A DNA stretch of 5,372 nucleotides from Nitrospirota bacterium. GTDB lineage: Bacteria; Nitrospirota; 9FT-COMBO-42-15; HDB-SIOI813. The stretch lies in contig JACROQ010000086.1 in NCBI GenBank assembly GCA_016214375.1, positions 1-5,372 of the forward strand, in the 5' to 3' direction. The notes below the pieces were generated by a model. It did not search any database. It was not told where the DNA came from and saw only the letters and a list, made by a program, of their open reading frames with translations. Below, piece after piece: positions 1 through 5,372 of this stretch. Numbering within the stretch: position 1 is the first letter of the stretch; each line of letters begins with the position of its first letter. The translations under genes were made by a program, and so were the position numbers.

Positions 1-1367
1 AATAAGTGATATACCTTGAGTTTCTCCCAAAGATTTTTTTTTTTTTTTTCTAAGATCCTCGCCGCTTCTACCTTGTTCCCGTCCGTCTCTTCAAGGACCT
101 TTATCAGATGCTCCCTTTCTATCCTGGTCAGCAATTCTTTGAGAGTCAGATTCTCCTCTTCTTTATCAGAGTAGATCCGGATATTCTTGTCAAAAGAGTG
201 GAAGATATCCTTAGCCCTTATCACATCGCCGTCTGTCATAGCGGCTGTCCTTTCTATAATATTCTCCAACTCCCGGACATTTCCCGGATAGTCATAAGAC
301 AGCAGGCACTTTGCGGCCTCATTGGACAGGGTGAGATTTTTCTTCAATTTTTTATTGAACCTCTTTAGAAATTCCTCTGCCAAAAAGGGGATGTCCTCTT
401 TCCTCTCTCTCAGAGGGGGGAGATAGATTGAGATCACCTTCAGACGAAAATAGAGGTCCTCCCTGAACTTCCCGTTGGCGACCAGATCCTCTAAATCTTC
501 TTTGGTAGCGGAGACCAGGCGGACATCTACCTTGATGGTCTCTTCCCCTCCCACCCGTTCAAATTCATGTTCCTGGATGACTCTGAGCAGCTTTGCCTGG
601 ACAAAGGGCGGGATATCTCCTATCTCATCAAAAAATATGGTGCCCCTGTCGGCCAGTTCAAATTTCCCGAATTTCTTCCTGATGGCGCCCGTAAAGGCCC
701 CCTTCTCATGACCAAAGAGTTCTGACTCTAACAGCGCCTCGGGCAAGGCAGCACAATTCACCTTGACAAAGGGCCTGTCTCTCCTGCTGCTCATCGTGTG
801 GATCACATTGGCGACAAGCCCCTTACCTGTCCCGCTCTCACCGAGGATGATTACATTGGTGTCTATTTTGCTCACCTTCTCAATCACACTGAAAATTGCC
901 TGCATCTTCTTGCTTCTTCCTATGATATTCTGATACGCGTATCTCTCCTCTGCGTTCTCCTTGAGCAATTCATACTTTGCAAGCAGGGTATTATGCTCAA
1001 TGATCTTTTTAACCCGGATGACCAGTTCATCTGCGTGGAAAGGTTTTGTGATGTAATCTCTGGCCCCAAGCCTCATCGCCTCAACGGCATCGCCGATGGT
1101 GCCATAGGCGGTCATCATAATAAACTCAGCCTGGGATGAGGTCTCCTTGGCCTCCCTGAGCAATTCCATGCCGTTCTTTTTGGGCAGACGGATATCGCAG
1201 ATCACGATATCAAAATCTTTCTTTTTCATCTGCTCCATTCCGAGCATCCCATCCTCTGCAACAGTCACAGTCCACCCTTTTTTCCTCAGATGATCTGAGA
1301 CGGTCACCCGCATAATCTCATCATCTTCTACCAGCAAGATCTCAGGCCTGTAAATTTCGTCGTCCAT
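1..1367 (-). CDS. Sigma-54-dependent response regulator, NtrC family (3' end cut by window edge)
   Basis: This is a cytoplasmic two-component regulator that should activate sigma-54 RNA polymerase when phosphorylated by the kinase encoded just upstream. I translated about 455 codons without a stop; the family is usually 450-480 residues, so only a few codons are missing. The receiver domain (about 8-122) has acidic residues Glu14-Asp15-Asp16, phospho-acceptor Asp58 (CDIRLP), Thr86 and Lys108 (TKPF). The AAA+ domain (about 148-370) has Walker A GESGTGKG (176-183), the sigma-54 contact loop GAFTGA (223-228), Walker B FFDE with Asp247-Glu248, FREDLYFRL (301-309) and GNVREL with Arg365. A Fis-type HTH (about 410-455) closes the protein. 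The ATG lies 3 nt after the kinase stop, with GGGAG 8 nt upstream. Oddity: the HTH reads ARIL-EKKKKN-LWEKLK where the family normally has about G-I-S-R-K-T. The six-residue length is kept, but the turn Gly and the buried Ile are lost. Target genes are unknown. Confidence 0.95.
   Translation of the reverse strand, partial: MDDEIYRPEILLVEDDEIMRVTVSDHLRKKGWTVTVAEDGMLGMEQMKKKDFDIVICDIRLPKKNGMELLREAKETSSQAEFIMMTAYGTIGDAVEAMRLGARDYITKPFHADELVIRVKKIIEHNTLLAKYELLKENAEERYAYQNIIGRSKKMQAIFSVIEKVSKIDTNVIILGESGTGKGLVANVIHTMSSRRDRPFVKVNCAALPEALLESELFGHEKGAFTGAIRKKFGKFELADRGTIFFDEIGDIPPFVQAKLLRVIQEHEFERVGGEETIKVDVRLVSATKEDLEDLVANGKFREDLYFRLKVISIYLPPLRERKEDIPFLAEEFLKRFNKKLKKNLTLSNEAAKCLLSYDYPGNVRELENIIERTAAMTDGDVIRAKDIFHSFDKNIRIYSDKEEENLTLKELLTRIEREHLIKVLEETDGNKVEAARILEKKKKNLWEKLKVYHL
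34..49 (-). repeat. A16 homopolymer inside the regulator's HTH coding sequence
   Basis: Sixteen consecutive T on the plus strand give A16 in the regulator's sense strand. They are read as GA|A AAA AAA AAA AAA AA|T, giving residues Glu440, Lys441-444 and Asn445. The present length keeps the downstream LWEKLK reading in frame. Loss or gain of one A changes every residue after it, and neither alternative frame meets a stop inside the window. Runs this long are prone to replication and transcription slippage, and also to sequencing or assembly error. Confidence 0.95.
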
Positions 1368-1370
1368 TCT

Positions 1371-3860
1371 TTATTCTCCCTGCTTAGGGGGCATCACCAC
1401 TTTAAACGTGGACCCCTTACCCACTTCACTCTTGACCTCTATCTCACCCCCCAGCTTTTTAATGATGCCATAACTTAATGACAGACCAAGCCCGGTCCCT
1501 ACTCCGACATCCTTCGTAGTGAAAAAGGGATCAAATATCCGTTTCATGTTTTCTCTGGGTATTCCAATGCCGGTGTCGGAGATCTTCACGATCAGGTTTT
1601 TATTGCCCTCATGAGTCTCTATGGTAAGGATACCTCCTTGCGGCATGGCGTGAATGGCATTGATTATGATATTCAGAATAACCTGCTGGATATGATTTCC
1701 AGGGAGGAGATACTTTTTTTCCTTACAATTGAGATTCAGTTGAAGCCGGATATCCCCTCTCTTTATCTTATGATCTATCAGCCGGATGGTGTCCATGATC
1801 AGGTCATCAATCTCACAAGGGGCAAATTCAAACTTGTACTCCTTGGCAAATCCAAGAAGCTGCCTTACAATAGACTCTATCCTGTCTAACCCTTTCTCCA
1901 GAAGGACCAGATATCTCTTCCTGAGGGATTCATCTTCCCCCTCCTCTGTTAATGTCCTGACGCAGTTCATCATCCCGGATAAGGGGTTGTTGATCTCATG
2001 GGCAACCCCCATGGAGAGCTGGCCAATCGCCGACAGTTTCTCTGTCCTCATCATCTGCTCTTCCAGCCTCTTTCTGTCTGTAATATCAGTAGCTATCCCG
2101 AGGACGCCGATGACCACCCCTTCATCTCCTTTCAGCGGGGATGTCCTGACCAGGAGGTCCTTCACCTCCCCCTTTTTATTCCTTATCTTTATCTCACTGG
2201 TAGGTTTTATGTCCGCCATCTCCACAACACCCTTATCCACGGCCTCCTCAGTGACTAAAAGGGCATAGAAAGATTGGCCAATCAGCTCCTCCTTCTCATA
2301 CCCCCACATCTCTACTTTTTGATTCACGTAGGTAAATATTCCATCCCTATTGAGGGTATATATCACATCATTCGCATTTTCAAGAAGATTTTCAAGATAC
2401 TCCTTCGTCGCGTTAATTTCCTTTGTCCTCCGATAGACGAGATTCTCTAATTGTTCACTATGTTTTTTTAATTCCTCTTCCATATATTTGACAAGGGTAA
2501 CGTCCCGCATCACCATCATAGACCCTATCATCTCTTCATCCGATTTTATTAAGGTCACATTGATTTCCACGATCTTCGACCCAACGGGTATGGTAATTTG
2601 AACAGGTAAGGCCCCCTCCAGTTGGAGCAGATGTTGCACCCTTTCGGGATTCTTGTGACAGGGGAATATGGATTTCCCCTTTATCTCCTGTATCGTGACC
2701 CCAAGGATCTTCTCCGCCACAGGGTTTATCATCACCACCCTGTTTTCACTATCTGCAACAACGATCCCTTCGCCGGCAGAAAGGAGGATACGCTCTAATT
2801 TATTACTCTCTGTTTTAAGCTGTGTATGGTAAGTCTTCAGCCTGTCCGCCATGGAATTAAATTCTTCTGCCAGGGACTCTATTTCATCCCCAGTATGGAT
2901 TTCCACTCGGTGGTCCAGATTCCCTTCCCCGATCAGTTCTGACTCCTTTTTTAAGAGGAGGATGGGTTCCACGATCTTCTTTGAGGCATAAAATCCCATA
3001 AGCGTCAGTACCCCAATCAGGGAAAATACCAGGAAAGACACCTTGGAGAGGAGGTTAGAGATAGGGGCATAGGTCTCCGCCGGGTATTGCCGTATCAGTA
3101 CATGCCAGCTATTCCCGGAAAAACTCTTGCTCACGAACTGATTGACTAATCTGACCGGGGCGAAACCCACGATGGAATTTTTTCCGCCATGCCCATCATC
3201 CTCTGCAATACCCCAACCCGAGACCCTATTCGTTATCTCTCTGATCAGCTTTTCATTGATACTATGGCTCTTTGGAGGAAAAATCGGGCAGATAATGATT
3301 TCGCCCTTACCCGATACAAGGTTTGCATGTCCAGTCCTGTTTATCTTCACATCTTCGATAACATGGAATATCTGATCTGCCTTATAAATGATATTTATAG
3401 CACCTGTGATCCTCTTATTCCCTTCTCTCGCCGTGTATACAGGTATGGCTATATCCATCAGGTAATTATCCTTTTCCTTATCATAAGTTATATCGCTGAT
3501 AAAAGCCCTTTCATCATTATTGTTATGGACTGCCTGCCACCATTTCTGATCACCTTGATAGTAATCATATCCCCTGTCTGTTGCCGCTACCAGAGTGCCC
3601 TTTTCATCCGTTACAAGGATAGCGATATATTCAGATACATAATGGGGAAGGCTTTTTAGATAGAGGGCGGATTTATTATTCAAGATATCTTTTATGAAAG
3701 GGGCATCTCCTGCGGCATGACTCCATCGCTCTCTTCGTGTCTGGATTCCCTTCCGGATATTTTTTTCTCCCTGGCCCCTGTAATGGAGATTTGAGCTTTC
3801 AATAACCTCTGTAATATCAGGCATCAGTGAATGCCTCGAGATAGGACAGATAGATACCAA
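1371..3860 (-). CDS. Membrane sensor histidine kinase, dCache-HAMP-PAS-PAS-HisKA-HATPase_c (N-terminus frameshifted)
   Basis: The open frame (829 codons from a TTG at 3860) encodes a kinase that would autophosphorylate on His and pass phosphate to the adjacent NtrC-type regulator. Numbered from that TTG: a periplasmic dCache-like sensor at about 15-265 (DYYQGDQKWWQA at 99-110, then FISDITYD); a membrane helix at about 271-292; HAMP at about 293-347; PAS at about 350-455; a short coiled coil at about 458-490; a second PAS at about 488-598; HisKA with phospho-acceptor His621 (HEINNP); and HATPase_c with N-box Asn730/Asn734, G1 DTGIGIP (762-768), F-box FDPFFTTK (776-783) and G2 GTGLGL (788-793). 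The catalytic part is intact. The TTG is probably not the true start: the first membrane helix is encoded from ATG 3954 in another frame. Dropping one base at the TGA at 3817-3819 would join them into about 860 residues. A soluble internal start at ATG 3824, with GAGG 9 nt before it, is the alternative. The ligand is unknown. Confidence 0.9.
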   Translation of the reverse strand: MVSICPISRHSLMPDITEVIESSNLHYRGQGEKNIRKGIQTRRERWSHAAGDAPFIKDILNNKSALYLKSLPHYVSEYIAILVTDEKGTLVAATDRGYDYYQGDQKWWQAVHNNNDERAFISDITYDKEKDNYLMDIAIPVYTAREGNKRITGAINIIYKADQIFHVIEDVKINRTGHANLVSGKGEIIICPIFPPKSHSINEKLIREITNRVSGWGIAEDDGHGGKNSIVGFAPVRLVNQFVSKSFSGNSWHVLIRQYPAETYAPISNLLSKVSFLVFSLIGVLTLMGFYASKKIVEPILLLKKESELIGEGNLDHRVEIHTGDEIESLAEEFNSMADRLKTYHTQLKTESNKLERILLSAGEGIVVADSENRVVMINPVAEKILGVTIQEIKGKSIFPCHKNPERVQHLLQLEGALPVQITIPVGSKIVEINVTLIKSDEEMIGSMMVMRDVTLVKYMEEELKKHSEQLENLVYRRTKEINATKEYLENLLENANDVIYTLNRDGIFTYVNQKVEMWGYEKEELIGQSFYALLVTEEAVDKGVVEMADIKPTSEIKIRNKKGEVKDLLVRTSPLKGDEGVVIGVLGIATDITDRKRLEEQMMRTEKLSAIGQLSMGVAHEINNPLSGMMNCVRTLTEEGEDESLRKRYLVLLEKGLDRIESIVRQLLGFAKEYKFEFAPCEIDDLIMDTIRLIDHKIKRGDIRLQLNLNCKEKKYLLPGNHIQQVILNIIINAIHAMPQGGILTIETHEGNKNLIVKISDTGIGIPRENMKRIFDPFFTTKDVGVGTGLGLSLSYGIIKKLGGEIEVKSEVGKGSTFKVVMPPKQGE
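1376..1380 (-). promoter_or_regulatory. Ribosome binding site of the response regulator gene
   Basis: GGGAG lies inside the last codons of the kinase gene, 8 nt before the regulator ATG at 1367. It supports that start and indicates translation coupled to the kinase. Confidence 0.7.
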
Positions 3861-3954
3861 ACACCAAAGGAAATATCCCTATGATCAGGATGGTTACAAT
3901 GATCTTTTTCCTGAGGCCCTTCTTTTTTGGCCTTTTGGCCTCTTTTTTAGTCAT
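3817..3954 (-). pseudogene. Displaced N-terminus of the sensor kinase (first transmembrane helix), out of frame
   Basis: A 45-residue reading from ATG 3954 starts with a Lys/Arg-rich cytoplasmic segment (MTKKEAKRPKKKGLRKK). A hydrophobic helix follows at about residues 18-38, ending in IYLSYLEAFTDA before a TGA at 3817-3819. This is the usual beginning of a Cache-type kinase: a positive N-terminus, TM1, then the sensor. The kinase frame proper carries DITEVIESS directly after this point. Removing a single base at the TGA gives a continuous FTDA-DITEVIESS. A weak Shine-Dalgarno-like GAGAGG lies 13 nt before the ATG. The piece could instead be a separate short peptide coupled to ATG 3824, which overlaps its end, but that would leave the Cache domain without its first anchor. 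I favour a frameshift mutation or sequence error. Confidence 0.75.
3824..3838 (-). promoter_or_regulatory. Possible internal ribosome binding site and ATG for the kinase reading frame
   Basis: GAGG is followed by 9 nt (CATTCACTG) and then ATG at 3824 in the kinase frame. This is a better initiation context than the TTG at 3860, which has no purine-rich site at a suitable distance. The ATG overlaps the last codons of the displaced N-terminal reading, so re-initiation is conceivable. It may be chance. Confidence 0.35.
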
Positions 3955-3973
3955 GAGATGTCCATAGCCTCTC

Positions 3974-4000
3974 GTCATTCCCACGAAAGTGGGAATCCAG
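3974..4000. repeat. Interspersed palindromic repeat, ATTCCC-N8-GGGAAT type
   Basis: The core ATTCCCACGAAAGTGGGAAT (3977-3996) is a perfect 8-bp inverted repeat around a GAAA loop, with GTC before it and CCAG after it. The ATTCCC-N8-GGGAAT layout resembles the dRS3 repeat of Neisseria, and similar elements are scattered between genes in many environmental bacteria. It sits 22 nt before the kinase ATG at 3954. If transcription starts upstream it would therefore form a hairpin in the 5' leader, close to the ribosome entry region. Confidence 0.8.
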
Positions 4001-4053
4001 ACCTCTGCCCGTGTTCAAGTTATCTTATCACAAACTGGGTGATTAACCATAAA

Positions 4054-4213
4054 TTGACGAACTCGTAAAAAATCCTCAGATGTCACGCTGAGCGAAGCGA
4101 AGGGTCTGACAACCCATGGTTTTATCAGATTCTTCGCTTCGCTCAGACGCCGTCCTGAACGAAGTGAAGGAATGACAAATAGTGCTTCTGGTGACTTTTT
4201 ACGATTTCATCAA
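4054..4213. repeat. Nested palindromic element, MITE-like
   Basis: An outer imperfect inverted repeat pairs 4054-4073 with 4194-4213, matching at 17 of 20 positions. Inside it, TGTCA (4081-4085) and TGACA (4173-4177) form inverted ends around a 97-bp core. The core holds a perfect 15-bp inverted repeat (CTGAGCGAAGCGAAG at 4088-4102 with its complement at 4132-4146). That stem can extend inward, with two G-T pairs, to 22 bp with a 15-nt loop. CTGAAC GAAGTGAAGG (4155-4170) looks like a diverged further copy of the GCGAAGCGAAG motif. There is no coding capacity. This layout is typical of non-autonomous palindromic repeats or REP-like elements; the mobilising enzyme is not visible. Confidence 0.7.
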
Positions 4214-4300
4214 AAATTGGCAGGATTTTTTTAACCTTCTTTTAATCTTGGAGGAATATAATAGGACTTAGAAAGATAGGATTCATGCCCACCCCCTAAT

Positions 4301-4330
4301 CCCCCTCAGGTTCCGTAGGATCTGAGGGGG
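4301..4330 (-). terminator. GC-rich stem-loop after the TPM gene, probable terminator
   Basis: CCCCCTCAG (4301-4309) pairs perfectly with CTGAGGGGG (4322-4330). The stem extends inward with G-T pairs to leave a 4-nt loop. It begins 1 nt after the TAA of the TPM gene (4332-4334). The transcript lacks the usual U-run after the stem (it continues ATTAGGGGG), so it may be an atypical terminator or an mRNA 3' stabilising structure rather than a classic Rho-independent site. Confidence 0.55.
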
Positions 4331-4331
4331 G

Positions 4332-4973
4332 TTACTCCACCATCACCTCATCGGACAGCTCATCGGTGTCATCAGGTGTTATGGGAAAGTGTCTGGCAAG
4401 CAATTCACCGGCCTCTTTGATGGCCTGACAAAGGGAATCACAGGCCCTGCCGTCTCTGACCCCCTGGGAGACGGTCTTCGCAAACCGGTTCAACGTCTCT
4501 TGATCGACCTTTTCATAGATCCCCCTGTCGGCAAGGACCCAGACCTTGTGTTCTAACAGAGAGAGGAAGAACAGGACCCCGGTATTCTTTCTGGTCTTAT
4601 ACAGCCCTTTTTCGTAGAAGGCCCTCACGGCCCTCTCCCTGACCGTCTCCTCTCTCCTCTTTAACCCGATGAACATCATCCTGGCCTCGGGGATCTTCTT
4701 AAAGAAAATCCATGCCGGGAGAAAGAATAAAAAGCTCAGAGGGATATACGCCCATAGGGAGGCGTGGAAAAACAATATTGAGACGATGAGGGACAAGAGG
4801 CCTCCGGCAAGTACGCCGCCAATCACCTCTGCCTCGCTGTAGCGGTCACTGCTGTCAACGACCATGACCGCCACCTCCCCGATGGTGCGCAATTCGACAG
4901 AGCGGGTGGTCTCTGTTATCCTCGCCATCTCTTCTTCAGTAAAGAACTCCTCTGCCTTCACAGGATATCCCAT
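4332..4973 (-). CDS. TPM-domain membrane protein (COG3762-like), 213 aa
   Basis: This is a small membrane protein of the TPM (TLP18.3/Psb32/MOLO-1, PF04536) family, commonly encoded beside YgcG; its biochemical role is not established. The first TPM half reads EEFFTEEEMARI followed by RTIGEVAVMVVDSSD (to about residue 43). Two hydrophobic helices follow at about 49-69 and 73-93. The second TPM half, at about 105-195, carries the typical NTGVLFFLSLLEHKVWVLADRGI. The tail is acidic (DDTDELSDE). The domain is thus interrupted by a membrane hairpin. I chose the ATG at 4973, which overlaps the upstream stop as TGATG and has AGGG 8 nt before it. An ATG two codons earlier (4979) would have the same AGGG only 2 nt away. 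Coupling to the upstream YgcG-like gene suggests the two work together in the membrane. A stem-loop directly follows the stop. Confidence 0.85.
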   Translation of the reverse strand: MGYPVKAEEFFTEEEMARITETTRSVELRTIGEVAVMVVDSSDRYSEAEVIGGVLAGGLLSLIVSILFFHASLWAYIPLSFLFFLPAWIFFKKIPEARMMFIGLKRREETVRERAVRAFYEKGLYKTRKNTGVLFFLSLLEHKVWVLADRGIYEKVDQETLNRFAKTVSQGVRDGRACDSLCQAIKEAGELLARHFPITPDDTDELSDEVMVE

Positions 4974-5371
4974 CACCATTTCCCTGAGGCGCCGCCCCCT
5001 CCAAAGCCTCCGCCCCCGCCGCCGAAACCACCAAAACCACCGCTGCCAAAATCCCCCCTGCCTGTCCCATAGAAGCCCCCGCCTGGCCCGCCTGGCCCGC
5101 CTGGAAAGACGCCTCCCCTTCGATGAGAACCCGGAGAGCCTCCGGCCGGTGACAGCAGGGGGAAAAGAAACCCGATCCCCATCCCGATAACGGCAAGGAT
5201 GATGAAGGAGACAAGTCCTAAGGGGAAGATCGTCAGGTGGATCAGTACAGGAAGTCCGATGGCCCCGGCGATACTGCTCAGGATACGTGAGATTGCCCCA
5301 AGGGCGATTAAAAAGATCCCCCAGAAGATTAGAAAGGAAAAGAAGGGGGAGATCTCCCTCCGCGAAGAGGG
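4973..5371 (-). CDS. YgcG-like TPM-family protein, C-terminal part (5' end outside window)
   Basis: Only the last 132 residues are in the window. They show two hydrophobic segments (about residues 10-30, FFSFLIFWGIFLIALGAI, and about 42-71, VLIHLTIFPLGLVSFIILAV), then a Pro/Gly segment with three PGG triplets. A long Gly/Phe-rich tail ends in GFGGGGASGKW just before the TGA at 4973-4975. This membrane-plus-Gly-rich ending, closing with GGGASG(R/K/S)W, is the hallmark of YgcG-type proteins. Their N-terminal signal peptide and TPM domain would lie upstream of this window. The stop overlaps the ATG of the second TPM gene (TGATG), so the two are translationally coupled. LemA often accompanies this family, but no lemA is visible here. 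Function is unknown; membrane or envelope involvement is inferred from the topology. Confidence 0.85.
   Translation of the reverse strand, partial: PSSRREISPFFSFLIFWGIFLIALGAISRILSSIAGAIGLPVLIHLTIFPLGLVSFIILAVIGMGIGFLFPLLSPAGGSPGSHRRGGVFPGGPGGPGGGFYGTGRGDFGSGGFGGFGGGGGGFGGGGASGKW
5078..5104. repeat. Three tandem copies of a 9-bp unit encoding Pro-Gly-Gly
   Basis: CCCGCCTGG is repeated exactly three times on the plus strand. On the coding (minus) strand it is CCAGGCGGG, giving PGG-PGG-PGG at the head of the Gly-rich tail of the YgcG-like protein. Copy-number change by slippage would keep the frame and only alter linker length. Confidence 0.9.
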
Positions 5372-5372
5372 G

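Larger units (their letters stand above)
3955..4300. other. Non-coding spacer between the TPM genes and the two-component operon
   Basis: No open frame with gene character is present on either strand. The stretch is taken up by the ATTCCC-type palindrome, the nested MITE-like element, and an AT-rich part at about 4214-4280. The promoter of the kinase-regulator operon should lie here, but I found no good -35/-10 pair and no sigma-54 -24/-12 site on the minus strand. Confidence 0.7.

Noticed and set aside
798..1139. 113-codon open frame on the plus strand
   Set aside because: It is antisense to the receiver and linker of the regulator, whose motifs are unambiguous.
1786..2268. 160-codon open frame on the plus strand
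   Set aside because: It is the antisense of the PAS and HisKA segments of the kinase; its Ser/Pro-rich composition is typical of a shadow frame.
3189..3659. 156-codon open frame on the plus strand, opposite the kinase sensor domain
   Set aside because: It lies wholly antisense to the well-supported dCache coding region, and its translation shows no recognisable domain.
3817..3822. Programmed +1 frameshift at GCC-TGA in the kinase, like prfB
   Set aside because: Ala tRNA on GCC cannot re-pair well on CCT, and there is no upstream Shine-Dalgarno-like stimulator in the prfB arrangement. Mutation or sequence error is simpler.
4028..4050. TAAGAT-like -10 on the minus strand upstream of the kinase
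   Set aside because: Only four of six bases match and no recognisable -35 is present, so I do not call it a promoter.
4218..4234. TGGCAG followed by a T-run on the plus strand, resembling a sigma-54 -24 element
   Set aside because: No GC at the -12 position, and it points away from the kinase operon.
4257..4262. Perfect TATAAT on the plus strand
   Set aside because: No -35-like hexamer 16-18 bp upstream, and transcription from it would run antisense into the TPM gene. Its AT-rich surroundings make chance likely.
4936..5214. 92-codon minus-strand frame with QAGQAGQAG
   Set aside because: It is the PGG repeat and Gly-rich tail of the YgcG-like gene read in a wrong frame.

Overview
All genes in this window lie on the minus strand, so reading order runs from position 5372 down to 1. 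The gene styles are a Cache/HAMP/PAS histidine kinase paired with a sigma-54 (NtrC-type) response regulator, a YgcG/TPM pair, and interspersed palindromic repeats of the ATTCCC...GGGAAT and CTGAGCGAAGCGAAG kinds. Together these suggest a Gram-negative environmental bacterium, perhaps Desulfobacterota, Nitrospirota, Methylomirabilota or similar. The sequence alone does not settle the phylum.

Region 1 (5372-4332): the C-terminal end of a YgcG-like TPM protein, with two membrane segments and a Gly-rich tail ending GGGASGKW. It is followed by a second, smaller TPM-domain membrane protein (COG3762-like). The two are joined by a TGATG stop/start overlap, so they are probably co-translated. A strong GC-rich stem-loop begins right after the second stop codon and probably ends this unit.

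Region 2 (4331-3955): a non-coding spacer of about 375 bp filled mostly by palindromic repeats. One is a nested, MITE-like element (4054-4213) containing a 22-bp hairpin. The other is a perfect 20-bp ATTCCC-N8-GGGAAT palindrome 22 nt before the kinase start. I find no convincing promoter, although one is expected here.

Region 3 (3954-1): a two-component operon. The sensor kinase has the order TM, dCache, TM, HAMP, PAS, PAS, HisKA, HATPase_c. Its first transmembrane helix is encoded in a different frame from the rest, so the gene as given carries a +1-type frameshift near 3817-3830. Three bases after the kinase stop, in the same frame, begins an NtrC-type regulator (receiver, AAA+ sigma-54 activation domain, Fis-type HTH) that runs off the left edge. 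Its signalling and ATPase motifs are intact, but a run of 16 A encodes the turn and start of the DNA-recognition helix. The kinase would sense an extracytoplasmic small molecule and phosphorylate Asp58 of the regulator, which would then activate sigma-54 promoters not visible here.

I see no new multi-gene system. The most notable items are the A16 tract inside the recognition helix, the split kinase N-terminus, and the repeat-packed leader.
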